The position numbers and the translations under genes are program-made. Positions 1-11,009 of a DNA stretch of 64,000 nucleotides are shown here, piece after piece; position 1 is the first letter of the stretch; each line of letters begins with the position of its first letter. The DNA is taken from contig CAWZYM010000107.1 in the NCBI GenBank assembly GCA_963966185.1, forward strand, positions 243,501-307,500, in the 5' to 3' direction. This stretch comes from Rhabditoides inermis (taxonomy: Eukaryota > Nematoda > Chromadorea > Rhabditida > Rhabditidae). The notes under the pieces were generated by a model that saw only the letters and a program-made list of their open reading frames with translations, was not told the origin of the DNA and did no database searches.

Positions 1-986
1 ACTGTATTCCATCTGTTCAACGTCGCTGTAATTTGGAAAAGATCTCGGGTACCGCTACACCCGCATTCCGTCCGCCCGGAGCCACCATCTACACTCCTCC
101 GGAGACAAGCGGAGCAGCACTGTGAGTCCCACCTGGTCGATTTCTGCCTCTCGACAACTTATTGTGCTGTGGTTATTCGTTGTACTATCTGGTCGGATGA
201 TCAGGGGTGAGCATCTCGACAACAACGTATAACGCCGGACGCAGTCTATAAAATTGGCCTGCAGTCTACAATACTATATTCGAATTATTTCATTCCACTG
301 ACCAACTCCCTATTTCTATACCCCCCGTATTCTGGACTTGAACCACCCAGAATAGCCGCGTGAGTGTTCCCATCACGCGTGCCGAGTTCCTTTTCCCTGC
401 CACACTTGACTATATTCCGAGTGATACGACCCCAGTCCCATTGCCGCCGAGCTATATTGATGCAGAGACGAGCAGAGCCAAGGAGCCCTCGCCACATCAC
501 CCCTGGTACCGACCGGAGGGATCGCCAAGGAGCGAAGCCGTGCGAGCACCGTCCCCCTAGATAGGAGAGTAGACGGGGACAGGTCGCGGTGAGCCATTTA
601 GTAAGTACACTGTCTTGTAGTCGTCGTCAGTAGTACACTATTGCTCAGTCCGTTAGGTTCATGAATACTCCGCTTCATTGTACCTGTATCGTGGATAGTC
701 ACATTGTATAAGTGTTGTGCATTGCTTAGATCTCGAGGGCGAGATCATGTTAGAGGGGTGGGATGCGATGGTCCGGATTATGTATGCACTAATGCAATCT
801 TATCACGGCCCATCTGGCCATGTGTAATGACCTCGATCGATGCAATAGAGGGGCGCGGCTGCTGCGAAGGCCCGCTCTCTCATCAGTGTATAGCGCGCAA
901 CACCACGCGCATGTTGTGACTGCCAATAAACATCTTCTGGCCCGTGTTGTCACTGTGGACGAAGGATACGACTAACCATCGTATTG

Positions 987-1049
<63 letters not shown>

Positions 1050-1607
1050 CCGATCTATCTAATCATCTCTCTATTCCAGGAATGTCTATGGTCGACACTC
1101 GTTCTGAAGGGAGGAGAGGCGGGAAGGGGCAAAGCCGGAATGCCCACGTTCTTGAAATGTCGATATCTGATGTGTACTAGACCCATAGAAGAGTTCATAT
1201 CTGATCTGTACATGATAAGTAAACAAGTAAACAAAAAAATAAACAACTTCAAAACTGGAGATTTTGATGTCTGGTGTGTACTAGAGATAGGAGAGTTTAG
1301 ATTTTGAAATGTGACAGCGAGTGGCTCCCGTGTGTAAGAGAAGAGACTGGAACAGAGCCTCCCTCCCACTCTCACGACCCTCCTCAGCAGAAGGAGAAGA
1401 CAGAGTGCGCTTCTCCTGCAAACTACAAAAATCGATAATCGATCAATCGATATCCACCTGCATCTCGTGTACGTTGATCTCGACTCCGAGCCAGTGCGGG
1501 CGACGCTCGCGACGGTGGAGGGAGAGAGGGACGGACACGTCTGCAACATGGAATCCCTCCCCTCTCTCTCTCCCTTCCTCTCTCTACCTCTCTCCTCTCT
1601 CTCGTGG
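1..1607. other. Region with no gene I can support
   Basis: No convincing multi-exon gene was found. The frame open from base 2 to a GTGAGT donor at 121 could be an internal exon of a gene lying to the left, but nothing corroborates it. The stretch contains a (TA)n tract and an AATCGAT-type cluster near 1430-1455. Similarity to the duplicated blocks downstream begins only at about 1,608. Confidence 0.5.
989..1046. repeat. (TA)n microsatellite
   Basis: About 58 bp of uninterrupted alternating AT/TA. It produces spurious Tyr-Ile ORFs in both plus-strand frames and is not coding. Confidence 0.95.
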
Positions 1608-1768
1608 TGAATTCAAAATGTTGCCTACGGATAAACAGATAATTGTTTGCTGATGGCAAAATGACCTTCGTATAAAAGACGGAGTAGTGATCACACTTCC
1701 ACTTTTTCTGTTGCTTTTTCAACATCACATGTATCTACTTTCCACATGTATGTATTTGTTTTGTTTAG
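1608..1768 (+). promoter_or_regulatory. TATA-type core promoter of F-box copy A
   Basis: A TATAAAA box lies at 1671-1677, about 92 bp before the ATG. A conserved pyrimidine-rich stretch (CTGTTGCTTTTTCAACATCA) follows. The same arrangement is found upstream of copies B and C, and homology among the three blocks starts here, so this marks the left edge of the older duplication. The use of this box is inferred. Confidence 0.55.
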
Positions 1769-1987
1769 ATGACCCTCTCTTCTTTCGAACAACTCTATGA
1801 TGACGCTTATGGTTACATCTTCCGATATCTAGATATTCGAGTGAGTCTTTTTTATTCAATTCCTATTACTCATGTACTGTACTATTATTCACTCAGGCTC
1901 GTTTGACTCTACGCCACACATCTCGTACTATGAAGGAAGTGTGCTCTCGTATGGGAGAAGTGATGCCTATCTGGAAGAAAGGACAAT

Positions 1988-2361
1988 TCTCTTTCGAAAA
2001 GTACGTAAGTAAAGAGAAGAGGTTTGTCTGGATCTGATTCAACAAAAGCACATGCATAAAATCTCTTTGCAGCTGACTAAAATATCAAAACAAACCTGCT
2101 CTTTCGAATTTATGTATATAGAACATAAATGTTATGCATTATAATATTTTATTTATAGTGAATTATAACAAAAATTTGGCCTTTCACAGTCACCTTACAT
2201 TATATATTTTTTAATGTTTCAAAACACATTTTAGAGTGATTCGAAAGAGCAGGTTTGTTTTGATATTTTAGTCAGCTGCAAAGAGATTTTATGCATGTGC
2301 TTTTGTTGAATCAGATCCAGACAAACCTCTTCTCTTTACTTACGTACTTTTCGAAAGAGAA
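1988..2361. mobile_element. MITE with about 120-bp terminal inverted repeats
   Basis: The first about 120 bases (starting TTCTCTTTCGAAAAGTACG) reappear as the reverse complement at about 2,240-2,361. The two arms flank an AT-rich core with no coding capacity. The left end sits exactly at the break in F-box exon 2, so this element is part of the inserted DNA. The same family is at 45,421-45,919. Both arms carry CAACAAAAGCRCATGCATAA, which recurs in other MITEs of this window. Confidence 0.85.
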
Positions 2362-3931
2362 TGGATGTCCTTTTCTCAAATTTCGAAGAAATTTTTTTCA
2401 CATTGGTGAATTACGAAAATAAATTATACATATTGAAAACTCACTAGTCAGAATGTCATGATTGAAAATACAAATAACTTATACAACAATACTACTTAGT
2501 AATATTCACTGGTTTGAAATTATGAAATAGTTTCTGTGATTCCCCCGCTTTTTTGAAACTGATAGATTATGTGTTGCCAAACAATGTTGTGTTATATACG
2601 AATGTATGTAAATTAGAAACCTTCGAAATAGCTTGGTCGAATCGTTCACGCGCCTGCCGGTCGCTCATTGACGCGCGCTACACACGTTACGAACTTCTCT
2701 CTTCTTCCCTTCATCTCCTAAGCAGTTCCATTACCTAGCAAGTTACTAGCTAGTCGAAATGAATCTCTACTACGAGTAATCTACTTAGCTATTCTTCACT
2801 AGTTATCATGTCATATCGCGAGTGCATGTACCGTTAAAAGTTTGTTTATCAGCAGTTTCAAGTTATACAACGGTCGACCTAGCCAATAAGGGGACTGACC
2901 TCTCGAGTACAAATCGCTAGCTGCTTACAAGGGGTCCATCGATTGATGCAATGAATTTGGATCATATGACGTCACAAACTTCCTACTAGAGGCTCACGAA
3001 AGTTGTAAGGGTGGTCGTCACTCCACCGTGACTAGCGGTTTGTTTTGCGAATGTTTTGCGAATGTTTGCAAATGAATTCGAATGTTGCTTTTGGAATCAT
3101 TTATGTATGCACATACGTATCATATAAAACACACTCCATTAGATTTTGACCCACTGAAACCTCGGTCATGAATTGTAATTGCAGAGCCGAGTGCGTTAAA
3201 CTGATCTTCCTTATTATATTATGTTAATGGTAGTATTACTGTTAGAATTGGGAAGTTGTGGCACAGAGATCAAAGCAGCCTCACCCGCACTGCTCTGCTC
3301 CTCCGCTATTCGCACGTTCTTTAACTGCCAGGAGCTCTCACTCGCCCTCTCCTCACCGATCGATCCATTTGATTTCAGGCCGGCTGCCCATTCTTGGCTC
3401 GCACGAGAAAGAGAGAGCGCGCAGAGAGCGTGCGCAAGTGAGAGAATCAGACGGTCTGGAGAGAAAGAGAGTGGCTGATCGAAAAGCGGGGCCTGCTCGG
3501 CTGGAAGCAGAGAGAGCGCGCAGAGAGCGTACGCTCGTGAGAGAGCCAAGAGGCCGGGATGTGAGAGTGGCTGAGCGAGAGGCGGGGCATGAGCGTTTGG
3601 CCAATCAGATTGCACTGACAGTGGGCCGAGCGACCAATGAGCGCAGAATGCAGTGGGCGGAGCTTACGTGATGCGCGTCGTCGTCGTCGTCGTCGTAAAC
3701 ACGTTTAGTGGCAGAATGAGCGAAAAGTTGTTTTGGATATTTTGGAAGCCGCAACCGATATTTATTTCTTGTATCACATACTCATAAGTCTTGTCAAATG
3801 ATATTCTAACAAAAAAACACATACTATGGAGTATATCGTATTGGGATAGAGGAAATTGAGTATGCCTTGGGGGTGACGCGCTGCGCGCGTCAAAGATCAA
3901 GACAAACGGGCGGCGCTGCGCGCCGCCCTCA
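2362..3931. mobile_element. Remainder of the insertion in F-box copy A
   Basis: This DNA is absent from copies B and C at this position. It has no recognisable coding sequence. The first part is AT-rich and continues sequence that also flanks the related MITE at 45.4 kb. Bases 2,881-3,030 resemble an intronic repeat in gene 2 (8,790-8,940 and 38,300-38,400). 3,411-3,606 is a GA-rich tandem duplication with a period of 99 bp. 3,660-3,931 is the reverse complement of an element at about 41,800-42,100. The insertion is therefore composite. Confidence 0.6.
3660..3931 (-). repeat. Repeat with (GTC)n and GC-rich palindromes
   Basis: The reverse complement of this stretch matches about 41,800-42,090. 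Both contain a (GAC/GTC)n run, the word AAACACGTTTAGTGGCAGA, and two short GC palindromes (GGGCGGCGCTGCGCGCCGCC type and a GCGCGC-rich one) at the outer end. This end abuts the resumption of F-box exon 2. It is a dispersed element of unknown class; no transposase was seen. Confidence 0.65.
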
Positions 3932-5335
3932 ATGCTTCTCCCTTATCATCACTGGAGACGAATCCAAGGTAATGATTACGTTTTACCTGGCTTAGTGGTT
4001 TCTTTCTGTTATCAGTACCGTATGCCCACCGTAACCTTTGCCGGAAAGAAGAAGCGCTTCTTTCATTCACCCACTGTTGAAAGAGACATTGGTGAGTGTA
4101 TCATTCCCTGAAATTTTCTTTTCGTTACGGAACAGACAGTCATATTATTCAATATTATAGTGATATTTCTTTCTATTCCGATGCGTACATGGCATCTTTC
4201 ATCTTTATGGAAATAGTATCACTCACTTCACCTTTCAGTGGAGCACCAACAAGTACTATGTGAGTTGAGTACAGTATACAGTACCCAGTAATGTGCCTGT
4301 TTCAGGCAGGCAGCGTGGCTCCAGGATACGGTAACATCTACGAGGAGATGTTGTATCTTCTCGCTTCGTTCCCGCGTATCCGAAGTGTCACTCTCGGAAA
4401 TATGAATGCGGCACAGTGTGAGAGAACATTTGGAGTTGAAACTGCCCAATCGATATTTGCACTTTCCAGTCCTCAACGTCTCCATCAAGCAAAAGATTCA
4501 CTTAGAGATCACCGATGGAGAACCGAAGGTGAGAGAGGGGGGGGGGGAGGAGACAGAGCGGATAGAGAGAGAGAGGGGGGGAGAGAGAGAGAGTGAGAGA
4601 GAGAGAGGGATGCAGGGAAAATGATGAACGCGGTAATCCTACTCCGATTTTCAGGAGTGGCTCAATTGCTTCGAGAATCTCACAAAGGTCACTCCCATAA
4701 AGTACGGGAACCAGGTATGCGATAACAACTTAGGATTTCCTAATTTCACACTATTTTCAGTGGCAGAAGCAGAGTGAGGAGAAAGGCAAGCACCAGAAAA
4801 AGGAAGGGAACAAGAGAATGCGCTGTGGTGACAACGGCACTTCTTCCAACTCCAACCGAGTCAAGAGAGCTCGCTATTAGATGGCCGCATATGAGAATCC
4901 CATATATTTCATATGCATTCATTCATATGTATACTTGTATATATTTGTATTCGAATAGATATCATAAATATTATTTGCCGGTCAATCTTTTTGCACAAAT
5001 GCAAATGATTGCAAATGTGACATGCATTCGACGCATCGAAACAGTTTTTGAATATAAAAACAATGTTTGTCTTCGGTCCTTGTAAAAAGCGTCGAATTCG
5101 TGTGCTACCCACTTGAAAAAGTACGTTCCACTGCGCCGTGTTGTAGTGGTGGCTTGTTGCAGATGTGATTCCGTCGACCCTTCGTCCTTTCTTCTCATCG
5201 GGTGGTCATCGGAAGGAGGGGGGAGAGCTGTGTCTACTCTGTGCCGGCACGTACCCAGCACTCAGGAAACACGTAGGGTTTCACATTCTATGCTCACGAT
5301 ATTATGGCCAAATATTAAAATGCTTTGTGAAATGA

Positions 5336-5410
5336 GCAGCGTAGTGTAGTGGTTACCGCTGTTTTCTATATTCTATGGGTCACGGGTTCGACCCCCGTCC
5401 AGGGCGCTTG
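5336..5410 (+). repeat. tRNA-like element in intron 2 of gene 2 (copy A)
   Basis: Box A-like TAGTGTAGTGGTTA (5,343-5,355) and box B-like GGTTCGACCCC (5,385-5,395) are spaced as in a tRNA gene. Secondary structure outside the T arm is poor, which suggests a tRNA-derived SINE head or tRNA pseudogene. Equivalents sit in copies B (20,767) and C (35,901), where box B reads GGTTCCACCCC. Confidence 0.55.
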
Positions 5411-5435
5411 ACCGGACGGGGGTCGAACCCGTGAC
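5379..5435. repeat. Perfect 22-bp inverted repeat of the tRNA-like T arm
   Basis: Bases 5,379-5,400 are repeated as the exact reverse complement at 5,414-5,435, separated by 13 nt. The palindrome contains box B. It is present only in copy A. Confidence 0.9.
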
Positions 5436-5660
5436 GAGGTGAGCCTAGTCCGGTCGCCACGCACTGGCGCATTATTGTGAAAAGAGATATGAGCTTGGAA
5501 AATCGCTTGGCCATTGTACCGAGTATTGATTGATCACTTGAACCGGGGTTACCTTCATGAACATGTCCATTGTAGATCCGCGCACACATCGTTCCTGCTC
5601 AGATGAAAGCCGATCCAACACTCGATGGGAAGCTGATGGCCACTGTTCAGGTTCCTTCCC

Positions 5661-5743
5661 ATCTCTCTCTCTCTCTCTCTCTCTTCCTCTCTCTCTATTC
5701 CTCTCTCTCTCTCTCTCTCTCTCTTCCTCTCTCTCTCTCTCTC

Positions 5744-5786
<43 letters not shown>

Positions 5787-6240
5787 TCCAATCTCTCTCT
5801 CCAACCCTTCACAATATCTCACTCCATCATCACAAAACATAAAATTTGAATATCAAATGTGTTCTCAGAATTATGCGAAGGAGCACCTGCATCCCAGTGG
5901 ACTGCACACTTATGAGAAGACATCCTTCCTCCAGACGACACTCGGACTATCCAAGGACAACCGACAGCAACTGGTGGACAGGTTCCAGTCAGTTCTCTCT
6001 CTCCCTCCCTCCCCCTCCCTCCCTCCCTCCCTCCCTCCCCTCCCTCCCTCCCTCCCTCCCTCCCTCCCCTCCCTCCCTCCCTCCCTCCCTCCCCTCCCTC
6101 CCTCCCCCTCCCTCCCTCCCTCCCTCCCTCCCTCCCTCCCTCCCTCCCTCCCTCCCTCCCTCCCTCCCTCCCTCCCTCCCTCCCTCCTCTCTCCCTCCCT
6201 CCCTCCCTCCCTCCCTCCCTCCCTCCCTCCCTCCCTCTCC
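5661..6240. repeat. (CT)n then (CCCT)n intronic microsatellites
   Basis: 5,661-5,790 is nearly pure CT in intron 3 of gene 2. 5,995-6,240 is CCCT/CCCCT repeats filling intron 4. The complementary strand is (GGGA)n, able in principle to form G-quadruplex or triplex DNA. Tract length differs in the other copies (21,381-21,564 in B; a short (CT)n at 36,521-36,557 in C). Confidence 0.95.
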
Positions 6241-6379
6241 GTCCTCAATGACGTCATTTCAGATTATCCGGCACAGTGTTCACTCCATTCGCAGCCGTGG
6301 TGGATATGATGTCTCCACTTCGATGGGTCATCAGTGACTCTGAGCATTGTGCGGTCGCCAGTTCGAACAGAGATGTATC

Positions 6380-6418
<39 letters not shown>

Positions 6419-6594
6419 GAGGAGGGAGAGGGAGAGAGGGAGAGAGGGAGAGAGGGAGAGAGGGAGAGAGGGAGAGAGGGAGAGAGGGAGAGAGGGAGAG
6501 AGGGAGAGAGGGAGAGAGGGAGAGAGGGAGAGAGGGAGAGAGGGAAAGAGGGAGAGAGAGAGGAAGAGGGAGGGAGGAAGAGAGAGAGAAGGGA

Positions 6595-6625
<31 letters not shown>

Positions 6626-6740
6626 GAGAGAGAGGGGAAGGAGAGAGAGAGAGGAGAGGGAGGGAGGGAGGGAGAGAGAGAGAGAGAGAGGGGGGGGGGG
6701 AAAGAGGAGAGAGAGGGGAAGGGAGAGATAGAGAGAGGTT
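6380..6740. repeat. (GA)n/(GGGA)n tract filling an intron
   Basis: Intron 5 of gene 2 consists almost wholly of purine repeat that starts directly from the GTGAGAGAG donor and runs to the CTTTTCAG acceptor at about 6,749. Copy B has a shorter version (21,707-22,030); copy C has a short degenerate one (36,697-36,790). Confidence 0.95.
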
Positions 6741-7040
6741 CCGCTTTTCAGAAGCTCCCCATCCCACTTGTTCCTGGAGTGATCAGTCAGCGAAAGAACA
6801 TCGGCCCACACTCCACAACCGTGAGTTTTAGCGCATTTCTCCTCATCGTTTTGCAAAAATATGACATCTCAAGTGATGCGCCACACATGAAATGCCTTTG
6901 AACAATGACAATCAACGGAGAGTTGCAGTAGAACAATTTCAATTGAAATGCATGATGACAGTGTGAATATTCTGGCTATCGGTTGACAACGTGTCAGGGT
7001 GGTCGCCAACTCACAGCGGTAGCGGAACTTCTCTTGGTCC

Positions 7041-7114
7041 TTGGGCGGCATCGAACCCGTGACCTTGAGTTTGATAGCCGCGCGCAAACGAATTCACTGC
7101 ACTACCGTATCGAC
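7041..7114 (-). repeat. tRNA-like element in intron 6 of gene 2 (copy A)
   Basis: On the minus strand, TACGGTAGTGCAGTG (box A-like) is followed about 45 nt later by CACGGGTTCGATGCC (box B-like). Counterparts lie at 22,331-22,404 (B) and, diverged, at 37,018-37,084 (C). It is probably SINE-derived. Confidence 0.45.
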
Positions 7115-7528
7115 GAATAATTACATTCCAGAGTGGTTATACGTATAGTTTGCGCCAGAGCGATAGTTTTCGATCTACCTCACTTGCAGTTCGAAATACA
7201 GTGCCATAACCGTCTGCCTTTCTTGTGTTGCGCGCTATTGCCGAGAGATGACTCTCCGTCTTCCTCTGATCTACCCCACCACGCGCAACTTATTGCGAGC
7301 ATAGAACCATATTGTTGATATGTATACTACCGCGCCGACGAATATTTATATTACAGGGTTAAACATAGTGTTATTACTTATTTGTACCCGAATGCAGATT
7401 CGCCAACGGATGATGGCCTGCGACCTGGACAAGGAGCTGCACTGGAACGACCACGGACTGCTGAGGGCGGTGCGAGAGAGGCTCATCCTACACCATCCCA
7501 CAGTACGCATCTCTCTCTCCCTCTTTCC

Positions 7529-7559
<31 letters not shown>

Positions 7560-7794
7560 TCTCTCTATGTCTCTCTCTCCCCTCTTTCTTCCACCCCTCT
7601 CTCTCTCTCTCTCTTTCTCTTTCTCCTTCCCCCTTCTTCTCTTACCCAACCTTCGTTGTAGGACCCTCTTTCCTCCCACAATGATCCTGCTTCCGACAAG
7701 TTCATCAACTCTCCGGTCACCGCGGCTGGCAACATTCTAGCCCAGTATGCGGTCATCAAGTACCCCAAACTGGAAGATGTGAGTAAGTAGATTA

Positions 7795-8095
7795 TTATCT
7801 TTTAAAAGGACTTCCGTAAAAGAAGAGTTTGTGTTACTCAACGTAATGCAACAAAAGCTCATGCATTTTATCAATCGAAATAGTAAACAAACCTGCTATT
7901 TCTGCAATAAAAACTAATGCGAGCAAATGTTGTATGTCGGGAAATTGATTTCGGTATCCGATCGATTATATATAACTTGTTGAACTATTGGAGCAGGTTT
8001 GTGTACTATTTCGATTGATAAAATGCATGAGCTTTTGTTGCATTACGTTGAGTAACACAAACTCTTCTTTTACGGAAGTCCTTTTAAAAGATAAT
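7795..8095. mobile_element. MITE with about 110-bp inverted repeats in intron 8
   Basis: TTATCTTTTAAAAGGACTTC begins the left arm and its reverse complement ends the right arm at 8,094. The arms contain CAACAAAAGCTCATGCAT. The element inserted just inside the donor of this intron. It is present at the same place in copy B (about 23,082-23,382) and absent from copy C (38,240-38,440), so it arrived after A and C split. Confidence 0.85.
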
Positions 8096-8298
8096 GAATG
8101 TACTTTTATTGGATTTCATATAAATCTATCTACATTAACATGAACCACAAAACATTTTTTTTGAAGAAATCTAACAGTTCACCCACCTTGTTGAGTCCAA
8201 AATTGTATAAATTTTGCAAAAAAGAGTTTAGGTAATGCTGATGGGAAAATTTACAATTCCAATGTCATTTCTATGTAAAATCATATATTACAAAAGGT

Positions 8299-8375
8299 TT
8301 GCCGCCTGCCCGAACCGAACTCGAGCCATGTGTCTCAACGGGCGCAATCGCTAACCACAACACTACTGTGCGCAC
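8299..8375 (-). repeat. tRNA-like element (copy A, intron 8)
   Basis: The minus strand carries GTGTTGTGGTTAGCG and, about 40 nt later, GAGTTCGGTTCGG, a degenerate box A/box B pair. It is duplicated at 23,586-23,662 and absent from C. Confidence 0.35.
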
Positions 8376-10194
8376 GGCTCGAGACGCGATCTAAACGATA
8401 TCAGTGCAATCCACAGGCAGTGCGGATTGTGCACCTCCTGTCTGCTGGGGGCAGCCGGTGCGCGCCACCCCCCCCCCCCCCTAGAAAACGTTCCGTACAC
8501 GGGGGATTGCCTGCCCCTCAGGGGGCGCGCTCGCGTATCTCGCTTCCTACAACAGCTAGCGTTACCAAAATCGAAACTTAACCATTTTCTAACATCCTGA
8601 TAACATCTATCAGCATCACATTGTTCTCGTAAAGATTCTAAGGAACCTTTCGTTCAATCGCCTTTTGCCGATTCTAGCGCGCGACTAGGGTTAACACAAA
8701 CCAACCAGCGCTGCCGCGCTGGTTGTAATGAACAGAAGTCACGACGTGTGATACTGAATAGCATACTCAAACTGTGCGACCAATATGGGGACTGTTCAAA
8801 GGCTATTGATTACCAGTCGATAGCTGCTTTCATACATAGGGTCTATCAATGAAATATGAAAGTGCATGAAATGGATGAGATGACGTCGCATATTAAGGCT
8901 AACGGCAGAAAGTAAGGGTGTGGGTGGCACTCACCTAGCGCTGACTTCTCACTGACAATACAATTGAACGTAATCGATCATTGCAGGCTCACCTGGATGA
9001 GACGGCAACCCTCGACCCCTCTGTTCTCATCAAGGCTCTCGAAGTATACTGTGGCAAGTACGAGGAAGTGTTCAAGAAGATTCACTCGGTGAGTAAGCAG
9101 AGATGGAAGCTGAACCATCAACAACGTTGCAGGTGCACGGTCGGATGAAGCAGTTCAGAGATTGGTTCTCCGCCTATGCTCACTTCCATGGGTATGTCAT
9201 TCAATCGTGGTTTCGTCTTCAATAATCGATTGATTTCAGAGCTGGCGATTCTCTATTCCATACTGGAGTGAGCGAAGTGAAGGCATTCATCAAGGAGAGA
9301 CTACACTACATTCGGAAGGTAGAGAGAGAGGGAGAGGGAGAGGGAGAGAGAAAGAGAGAGAGGGAGAGAGAGAGTATTTTCAGAACCGGCTTATTGCCCT
9401 CATCCACAAGAAGAAAAGTATTGCGCCAGTGTTCAAGAAGGTGTACGATTACTTTATCAATGAGACTACTGAGGGCGTGGTGAGTGAAAGGAGAGAGAGA
9501 GGGAGGGAGGGAGAGAGAGAGAGAGAGATAGATAGAGAGAGAGATAGAGAGAGAGGAGGGAGAGAGAGGAGAGAGGGAGAGAGAGAGAGAGAAGAGGGAG
9601 AGGGAGGGAGAGAGGGAGAGTGAGAGACAGACAGGCAGACAGAGAGATAGAGAGAGAGAGGAGGGGAGAGAGATTGTCTTTGTAGATCACTGATCTACTG
9701 GCCAAGAGCGAGTCGGGAGACCCACTCGACTTCTCCCATCACATCACCCTCACTTGTCTCATTCTTATCAAGTTGGTGGTCACCAATGGAAAGAGGAGCG
9801 AGGTGCGTCGACAAAATACGAGTATGCCAATATTATATGAATGAGTTTTCGAAAGTAGCCTACCGCGAAAACAAGAGACGCACTATACATCAATCAATCT
9901 TTTTGCAGACGGTGAAGAGAATGCGGATCGATGCTGTGCGCAACGTCGATCGTACGTTCGCCGATCGTGACATCTTCTTCGTTGAGGTCCGAGACCTTCT
10001 CTCTCTCTATCTCTATCTCTCTATCTCTCGTTCTCTCTCTCTCTCTTTCGTCCTCTCTCTCTCCCTCTTTCTCTCTCTCTCTCTCTTCTCTCTTTCTCTC
10101 TCCCTCTCTATTTTCAGGTTCCCCGCAACAAGAGCCGGAAGCGGGAGTTGAACGTGCTATTGCGAGGCGACACGCTTAGGCAACTGGAGGTAGG

Positions 10195-10250
<56 letters not shown>

Positions 10251-10643
10251 AGGGAAGAGAGGGAGAGAGGGGGGGGGGGGGTGAGGAGAGGGATCACAGT
10301 CCTTCCATTCAGCGACTGTGCGACCACGCAGAGAATCGCTTTCCCGGAGCTGAGTCTCCCTTTCTCAACACTCTCGGCAAGCTGGACACGACTATCTGGA
10401 AGAACGTGAGGAGAAAGAGAGAGAGGGAGAGGGAGGATAGAGGAGAGAGAGGGGGGAGAGAGAGGCGCTTCCAGGTGAAGAAGGTGTACGCGTCTCTGAG
10501 CGTCGGTCCGGTTCCGCTGGTCGAGTTGAGGAGTGTGCGGAGCAGTGTGGCCAACACGTATTCCAGTCAGCTGAGTCGACTGCCAGACTCGGTGTTCTCG
10601 GCACATCACCTGCAGGGACACACACTCGCCACGCACAAGAAGG

Positions 10644-10687
<44 letters not shown>

Positions 10688-10961
10688 CCCCTCTCTCTCT
10701 TATCTTCGTTTTCAGGAGTACGTAGACGACGTTCGCTACTCCCAGATGCGTGGCTTCATCACTCTGGAGAAGGTTCGAAGTGTGATTTCAGCCTGATCAA
10801 CCTTTCCTATTACAGGCAGCAGGTGTGTACAAGGAGCGGGCAGATGCGGAGGAAAGGGGCGGGGCGAGGGAGGCGGGGCGACGACGAGAAGAAAGACGGG
10901 GAGAAGGAGGGGCAGGGCGACAAGTCGATGGAATGGTGAGATGACGAGGAACGCAGCAGAA

Positions 10962-11009
<48 letters not shown>

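Larger units (their letters stand above)
1769..4880 (+). pseudogene. F-box-like gene, copy A, disrupted
   Basis: This copy matches the intact 8-exon F-box-like genes at 18,674 and 33,804 but carries at least two lesions. Exon 2 is split by about 1.94 kb of inserted DNA (1,988-3,931), with AAT on both sides of the insertion; the uninterrupted sequence is visible in copy B at 18,889. The acceptor before exon 4 reads TTCTAT (about 4171-4176), where the other copies have TTCTAG. The last exons (to the TAG at 4,878-4,880) remain open and keep the Lys/Arg-rich C terminus. It is probably not producing the full protein. A truncated or alternatively spliced product cannot be excluded. Confidence 0.75.

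Noticed and set aside
984..1307. Long Tyr-Ile repeat protein
   Set aside because: It is only the translation of a (TA)n microsatellite.
3214..3671. Arg/Glu-rich ORFs in the copy-A insertion
   Set aside because: GA-rich 99-bp tandem repeat, open in several frames on both strands; no homologous exon in the other copies.
3660..3931. Helitron 3' end
   Set aside because: There is a terminal GC hairpin, but no CTRR end follows it and no A-T target insertion pattern is seen.
5472..6901. Long Ser-Leu, Pro-Ser or Arg-Glu repeat ORFs on both strands
   Set aside because: They are read-through of CT/GA/CCCT microsatellites that lie inside introns bounded by good splice sites; real exons use other frames.
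10148..10939. 263-aa ORF in gene 2 copy A (also at 25,438 and 39,699)
   Set aside because: It fuses several true exons with their GA/CT introns read through; the spliced model keeps a sensible protein without repeats.
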